Source: DATJIG01 sp050260515 (lineage in GTDB: Bacteria; Pseudomonadota; Alphaproteobacteria; SMXQ01). Taken from it: a DNA stretch of 64,000 nt. The DNA is taken from assembly GCA_050260515.1 (NCBI GenBank), contig JBLNCI010000002.1, positions 1 through 64,000 on the forward strand, written 5' to 3'. Positions 60,939 to 64,000 of this stretch are shown one piece after another. How positions within the stretch are numbered: the stretch's first letter is position 1; the number at the start of each line of letters is the position of its first letter. The translations under genes and the position numbers were made by a program. The notes beneath the pieces are model-generated. The model was given only the letters and a program-made list of their open reading frames with translations, was not told the DNA's origin and ran no database searches.

Positions 60939-61148
60939 ATGTCTAACGGAACAGTGAAGTGGTTCAACGCGCAAAAGGGCTTCGGCTTCATCCAGCCTGA
61001 CGACGGCTCGAAGGACGTCTTCGTGCACATCTCGGCGGTCGAGCGGGCCGGCATCGGCAACCTCGCCGAGGGTCAGAAGCTGTCGTTCGATCTCCAGAAC
61101 GACCCGCGGAGCGGCAAGACCTCCGCGTGCAATCTGAAGAGCGCCTAA
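60939..61148 (+). CDS. Cold-shock protein (CspA family)
   Basis: A 69-residue single cold-shock domain. RNP1 is KGFGFIQ (14-20) and RNP2 is DVFVHISAV (26-34), in the usual MSNGTVKWFNAQ context. It binds single-stranded RNA and DNA and melts secondary structure. ATG 60939 is preferred to an upstream in-frame ATG that would add five residues. The gene is monocistronic, ended by a strong terminator 21 bases later. Confidence 0.96.
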   Translation: MSNGTVKWFNAQKGFGFIQPDDGSKDVFVHISAVERAGIGNLAEGQKLSFDLQNDPRSGKTSACNLKSA

Positions 61149-61169
61149 GCGCAATTAACTGCGGAAAGA

Positions 61170-61195
61170 GGGCGGCTTCGGCCGCCCTTTTTTTT
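61170..61195 (+). terminator. Rho-independent terminator of the cold-shock gene
   Basis: GGGCGGC (61170-61176), TTCG tetraloop, GCCGCCC (61181-61187), then eight Ts. A textbook terminator. Confidence 0.92.
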
Positions 61196-61218
61196 GCTCC
61201 ACCGAAAGCGGCAGACCC

Positions 61219-62232
61219 ATGATCCCCGATACGACGGCCGCCGCGATCCGGCACGCGATCCTCCCCTACGGGTCGCCGACACCCGCCGCGAGCATCGCCC
61301 AGCTCGCGACATCGCTCGGCGGCTTCATCGCGAGCTGCGCGGCGATGTACGCCGCCACGACTCTTTCCTACGGGATCACGCTCGCCCTCGCACCGCTCGC
61401 GGCCGGCTTCCTGGTGCGCGTGTTCATCATCCAGCACGACTGCGGGCACATGGCCTTCTTCCGGTCGCGACGCCTGAACGACGTCGTCGGCACGCTGTGC
61501 AGCCTGGCGACCCTGGCGCCGTACCGCTCGTGGCGCCGCCAGCACGCCGGCCACCATCGCGTGTGGAACAACCTCGACCAGCGCCTGAGCGGAGCCGACA
61601 TCTATTCGAGCTGCCTGACGACCGACGAGTATCGCCGGCTGCCGGCGCGCCGCCGCCTGGCATATCGCGCGCTCCGCCATCCGCTGGTCGCCAATCTGAT
61701 CCTCCCGCCGCTGATCTTCATCGTGCTGTACCGGGCGCCGTTCGACATGCCGCGATCGTGGAAGCAAGAGCGCCGTGCCGTCTGGCTCACCAACATCGCC
61801 GTCGCGGCGATCGTCGTCGCCCTCGGCGTCGTCCTCGGCTTCGGCCGCGTCGCCGCGGTGCAGCTTCCGGTGATGCTGATCGCCTCCATCGTCGGGGTCG
61901 GGCTGTTCTCGTTCCAGCACCGCGGTACGGGCGTTACCTGGCGCCGCGGCGCGACCTGGACAGCGACGGGCGCGGCGCTCGAGAGTTCGACCTACCTCCG
62001 GCTGCCGCGCGTGCTGCAATGGTTCACCGGCAACATCGGCTTCCACCACATTCACCACCTGATGTCGCGGGTGCCGAATTATCGGTTGCAGCAATGCCAC
62101 GCCGCGGTCGCCGGCATGGTCGAGGTGCGGGAAACGTCGCTCGCGGAGGCGATCCGGTCCCTGAAGCTCGCCTTGTGGGACGAAGCCGGCGCCCGGCTGG
62201 TCACGTTCCGGGCGGCCCGCCGGCTCGGATAG
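61219..62232 (+). CDS. Fatty acid desaturase
   Basis: A 337-residue membrane desaturase. Histidine boxes are H73-x3-H77 (IQHDCGHMAF), the HxxHH-like RQHAGHHRVWNN near 109-113 and GFHHIHHLMSRVPNYRL near 273. About four to six membrane helices surround them. It introduces a double bond into an acyl chain with oxygen and an electron donor, likely a delta-12-type membrane lipid desaturase. It begins 24 bases after the terminator of the cold-shock gene, and both proteins could serve cold adaptation. Confidence 0.92.
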   Translation: MIPDTTAAAIRHAILPYGSPTPAASIAQLATSLGGFIASCAAMYAATTLSYGITLALAPLAAGFLVRVFIIQHDCGHMAFFRSRRLNDVVGTLCSLATLAPYRSWRRQHAGHHRVWNNLDQRLSGADIYSSCLTTDEYRRLPARRRLAYRALRHPLVANLILPPLIFIVLYRAPFDMPRSWKQERRAVWLTNIAVAAIVVALGVVLGFGRVAAVQLPVMLIASIVGVGLFSFQHRGTGVTWRRGATWTATGAALESSTYLRLPRVLQWFTGNIGFHHIHHLMSRVPNYRLQQCHAAVAGMVEVRETSLAEAIRSLKLALWDEAGARLVTFRAARRLG

Positions 62233-62288
62233 CTCCGGCGCGACGATTGTCGCGGGTTTGCGTTGTTCCTCCATGGATGGAGGACACC

Positions 62289-62579
62289 ATGAGCACAGGC
62301 GACACGAGACTGATCTACAGCAGCCCCAACGGCGACGACTGGTTCCTGTGCCGCGACGACGCGGGCCGCGCGTTCGTCAAGCACAGGGCCAACGTGTCGT
62401 CGGGCGGCCACGTGACCGACTCCGACATCGGCGATTTCCTCAATCGCGGGCCGCGCAATCCCGAGCATGAAGCCCTGTTGCGCGTCATCGGCACCCTCGT
62501 GGGCGACCACTCCTCCGTGGCGGCGAGCGCCGGATCCCGGAGTCGCGGCTCGGCCGGCCGGAAGACGTCGGCGCGCTGA
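62289..62579 (+). CDS. Small hypothetical protein, conserved-looking
   Basis: A 96-residue cytosolic protein. GDDWFLCRDDAGRAFVKHRANVSSGGHVTDSDIGDFL followed by GPEHEALLRVIGTLV-like sequence (here NPEHEALLRVIGTLVG) is a pattern I associate with uncharacterised rhizobial proteins. GGAGGACACC is an excellent ribosome-binding site. The tail (AGSRSRGSAGRKTSAR) is disordered and basic. No function. Confidence 0.7.
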   Translation: MSTGDTRLIYSSPNGDDWFLCRDDAGRAFVKHRANVSSGGHVTDSDIGDFLNRGPRNPEHEALLRVIGTLVGDHSSVAASAGSRSRGSAGRKTSAR

Positions 62580-62606
62580 CATGGGGGCGCCCCTGGGGCG
62601 TCCGCC

Positions 62607-64000
62607 CTACCCGAAGATGAAGTCGCCGGCGGTCAGGTTGTGGTCGTTGGCGACGAGGATCGTGTTCTGCGAGTCGAACGTGATCAGCGACCCGGCGCTG
62701 GTGTCGCTGATGTGGCTCTGCAGATCGGCGAAACTCGCAATCCCGGGGTAATTTTTGAGCTGGATGTGGTCCTTTCCCGGCTCAAAGTCGTGGATCACAT
62801 CGTTGCCGAGGGCCGTGGCCGAGCTGCGATCGAACAGGAAAATGTCGGCGCCGGTCTGGGCGCTGGCTGCGACCACTGCGGCGTCGCCCCACATGTCGTC
62901 GCTCAACTGGCCGCTGATCAGGGTGTCGTTTCCGCCTATCGCCTGGTCGAGAAGGTCGTTGCCGTCGCCGTACATCTGGGCAAAGCCGCCGGTGATCGTG
63001 TCGTTGCCGCCAATGGCAAAGCCGCTCAGCGTATGAGCGTCTCCGTAGACTTGCGCGTGGACCGGGGACGAGCTCGTCGATCCGCTGACAATGTCGTCTC
63101 CGCCATGGCCATGGTCGGTGATCGTCTGAGCGTCGCCGTAGGCGATGGTGCCGAATCGCGAGCCGGCGCTCACGTTGTCGTTGCCGCCCTGGGCGAAACC
63201 GCTGATCGTCTCGGCGTCGCCGTAGGCCGTGGCGGTGCTGCGACCGACCGCCAGTACGCTGTCGGCGCCGCCGATGGCGTTGCCGCTCAGGGTGACGGCG
63301 TCGCCGTAGGCCACGGCATCGAACAGGTTGCCCTGTGCCGAGACGGTATCGTCGCCGCCGACCGCGTTCTCCGTGATCGTCGTGGCGTCGCCGACCGCAA
63401 CGGCTACGGGGCGAGGGCCGCTTGCCACGGAAGCGGTGATGCTGTCGGCGCCCCCTGCCGCATGGCCAAACAATCCCTTTGCGTCACCGACCACCGTCGG
63501 GCTGCCGCTCAGGCTCTGCCCCGCCGCGTGATCGAAGTTGCTCAGATTGCCCGCCGTATCGCCGTAGATGATCGGTGTGAACGTCGCGGTGCCGTTGGCC
63601 GCCATCACCGCTTCCGACCCGGACGTGGCGCCGTTCGAGGCGTCGTTTGCCGCCGAGCTTCCCGCCAGAGTGGTTCCGTTCACTTCGATGCTCTGGACGT
63701 AGAGGTTGCGGTCGGTGCTGGTCGTGCCACCCCAGGCGTCGTTGATGAACCGGATGGCCACGGTGTCGGGGCCGAGCACGCCGAAATCTCCGGTGAAGGT
63801 GAAGCTCTGCGACTGGCCGGCGCTGTGGGAGGCGGTCACCGTCTGGGTGCCGCCCTGCTGCACGCCGTTGATGAACACCAGGAACTGGGCGTCGCCGTTC
63901 CATGCGTCCTCCGACGCGTGGACGACGACGGTCGACGTGCGCCCGGACGGCGGCGGCGGCGTTCCGCCACCTCCTCCGGTTCCGCCGACGTTGTCGAACG
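62607..64000 (-). CDS. Secreted repeat protein with carbohydrate-binding-like domain (partial)
   Basis: Only the C-terminal about 464 residues are in the window; the frame runs open through 64000. From the 5' side there is a Gly/Pro linker (GGTGGGGGTPPPPSGR) and a beta-sandwich resembling Ca-dependent CBM60-type modules (VVVHASEDAWNGDAQFLVFINGV...VQSIEVNGT). Then come about eight copies of a roughly 35-residue unit (GDAxTISGxAxGGxDxVS...AxAYGDA). The last part (DVIHDFEPGKDHIQLKNYPG...LTAGDFIFG) looks like an RTX/type I secretion C-terminus. The function is probably adhesion or binding of extracellular polysaccharide. Confidence 0.82.
   Translation of the reverse strand, partial: FDNVGGTGGGGGTPPPPSGRTSTVVVHASEDAWNGDAQFLVFINGVQQGGTQTVTASHSAGQSQSFTFTGDFGVLGPDTVAIRFINDAWGGTTSTDRNLYVQSIEVNGTTLAGSSAANDASNGATSGSEAVMAANGTATFTPIIYGDTAGNLSNFDHAAGQSLSGSPTVVGDAKGLFGHAAGGADSITASVASGPRPVAVAVGDATTITENAVGGDDTVSAQGNLFDAVAYGDAVTLSGNAIGGADSVLAVGRSTATAYGDAETISGFAQGGNDNVSAGSRFGTIAYGDAQTITDHGHGGDDIVSGSTSSSPVHAQVYGDAHTLSGFAIGGNDTITGGFAQMYGDGNDLLDQAIGGNDTLISGQLSDDMWGDAAVVAASAQTGADIFLFDRSSATALGNDVIHDFEPGKDHIQLKNYPGIASFADLQSHISDTSAGSLITFDSQNTILVANDHNLTAGDFIFG

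Overview
The window is a GC-rich chromosomal segment that looks alphaproteobacterial, most plausibly Hyphomicrobiales (Rhizobiales) or a close relative. The basis is the HWE/HisKA_2 histidine kinases, alphaproteobacterial-style promoter motifs (FNR/FixK boxes and GGAAC-N16-GGTT/CGTT EcfG-type sites), interspersed palindromic repeats, and a catabolic region full of TctC-like binding proteins. This is an inference from gene content; no phylogenetic marker was tested. Genes are dense on both strands, and no rRNA operon, prophage, CRISPR array or complete insertion sequence was recognised.

Layout. 1-1300: duplicated intergenic repeats, a regularly spaced TCGAATTCGA palindrome array and a TGTCCCA heptamer cluster. 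1308-3538: rlmE, a Ppx/GppA phosphatase and tRNA-Gln(CTG). 3582-8518: a YHS-domain membrane protein operon behind a perfect FNR/FixK box, then a TetR-HlyD-ABC efflux operon whose ATPase carries a frameshift. 8572-18350: a stress and envelope region with a metallophosphoesterase, a CDP-archaeol-synthase-like membrane protein, a scrambled SDR pseudogene, manganese catalase, a DUF6328 operon with a divergent pair of EcfG-type promoters, a stand-alone groEL behind an FNR/FixK-type box, an L,D-transpeptidase and a DUF882 protein. 18359-20983: two receiver-domain regulators and a PAS/HWE kinase.

20991-43240 is the most striking region. Seven intact TctC-like periplasmic binding proteins (plus one fragment) alternate with hydantoinase A, two hydantoinase B genes, an isochorismatase-like hydrolase, two TauD-type dioxygenases, a GMC oxidoreductase, a UbiD-type decarboxylase, a 4,5-dihydroxyphthalate-decarboxylase-like protein, a peroxiredoxin-like protein and a winged-helix regulator. 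From 41079 down to 25031 the minus-strand genes are mostly separated by less than 100 bases or overlap. They look like one long catabolic transcription unit that takes up and degrades unknown small acids or amides. No TctA/TctB membrane subunits are present.

43375-48232: a cupredoxin, a di-heme cytochrome c peroxidase overlapping a sensor kinase, and membrane proteins. 48295-56923: exopolysaccharide genes (three family-2 glycosyltransferases, a Wzc/ExoP-type tyrosine autokinase, an undecaprenyl-phosphate sugar transferase and a GT4 enzyme). 56959-58727: interspersed repeats and a terminase-small-subunit-like gene interrupted in frame by a repeat. 58728-64000: a second HWE-type sensor kinase, a cold-shock protein with a clear terminator, a fatty acid desaturase, a small conserved-looking protein, and the C-terminal part of a large secreted repeat protein that runs off the window.
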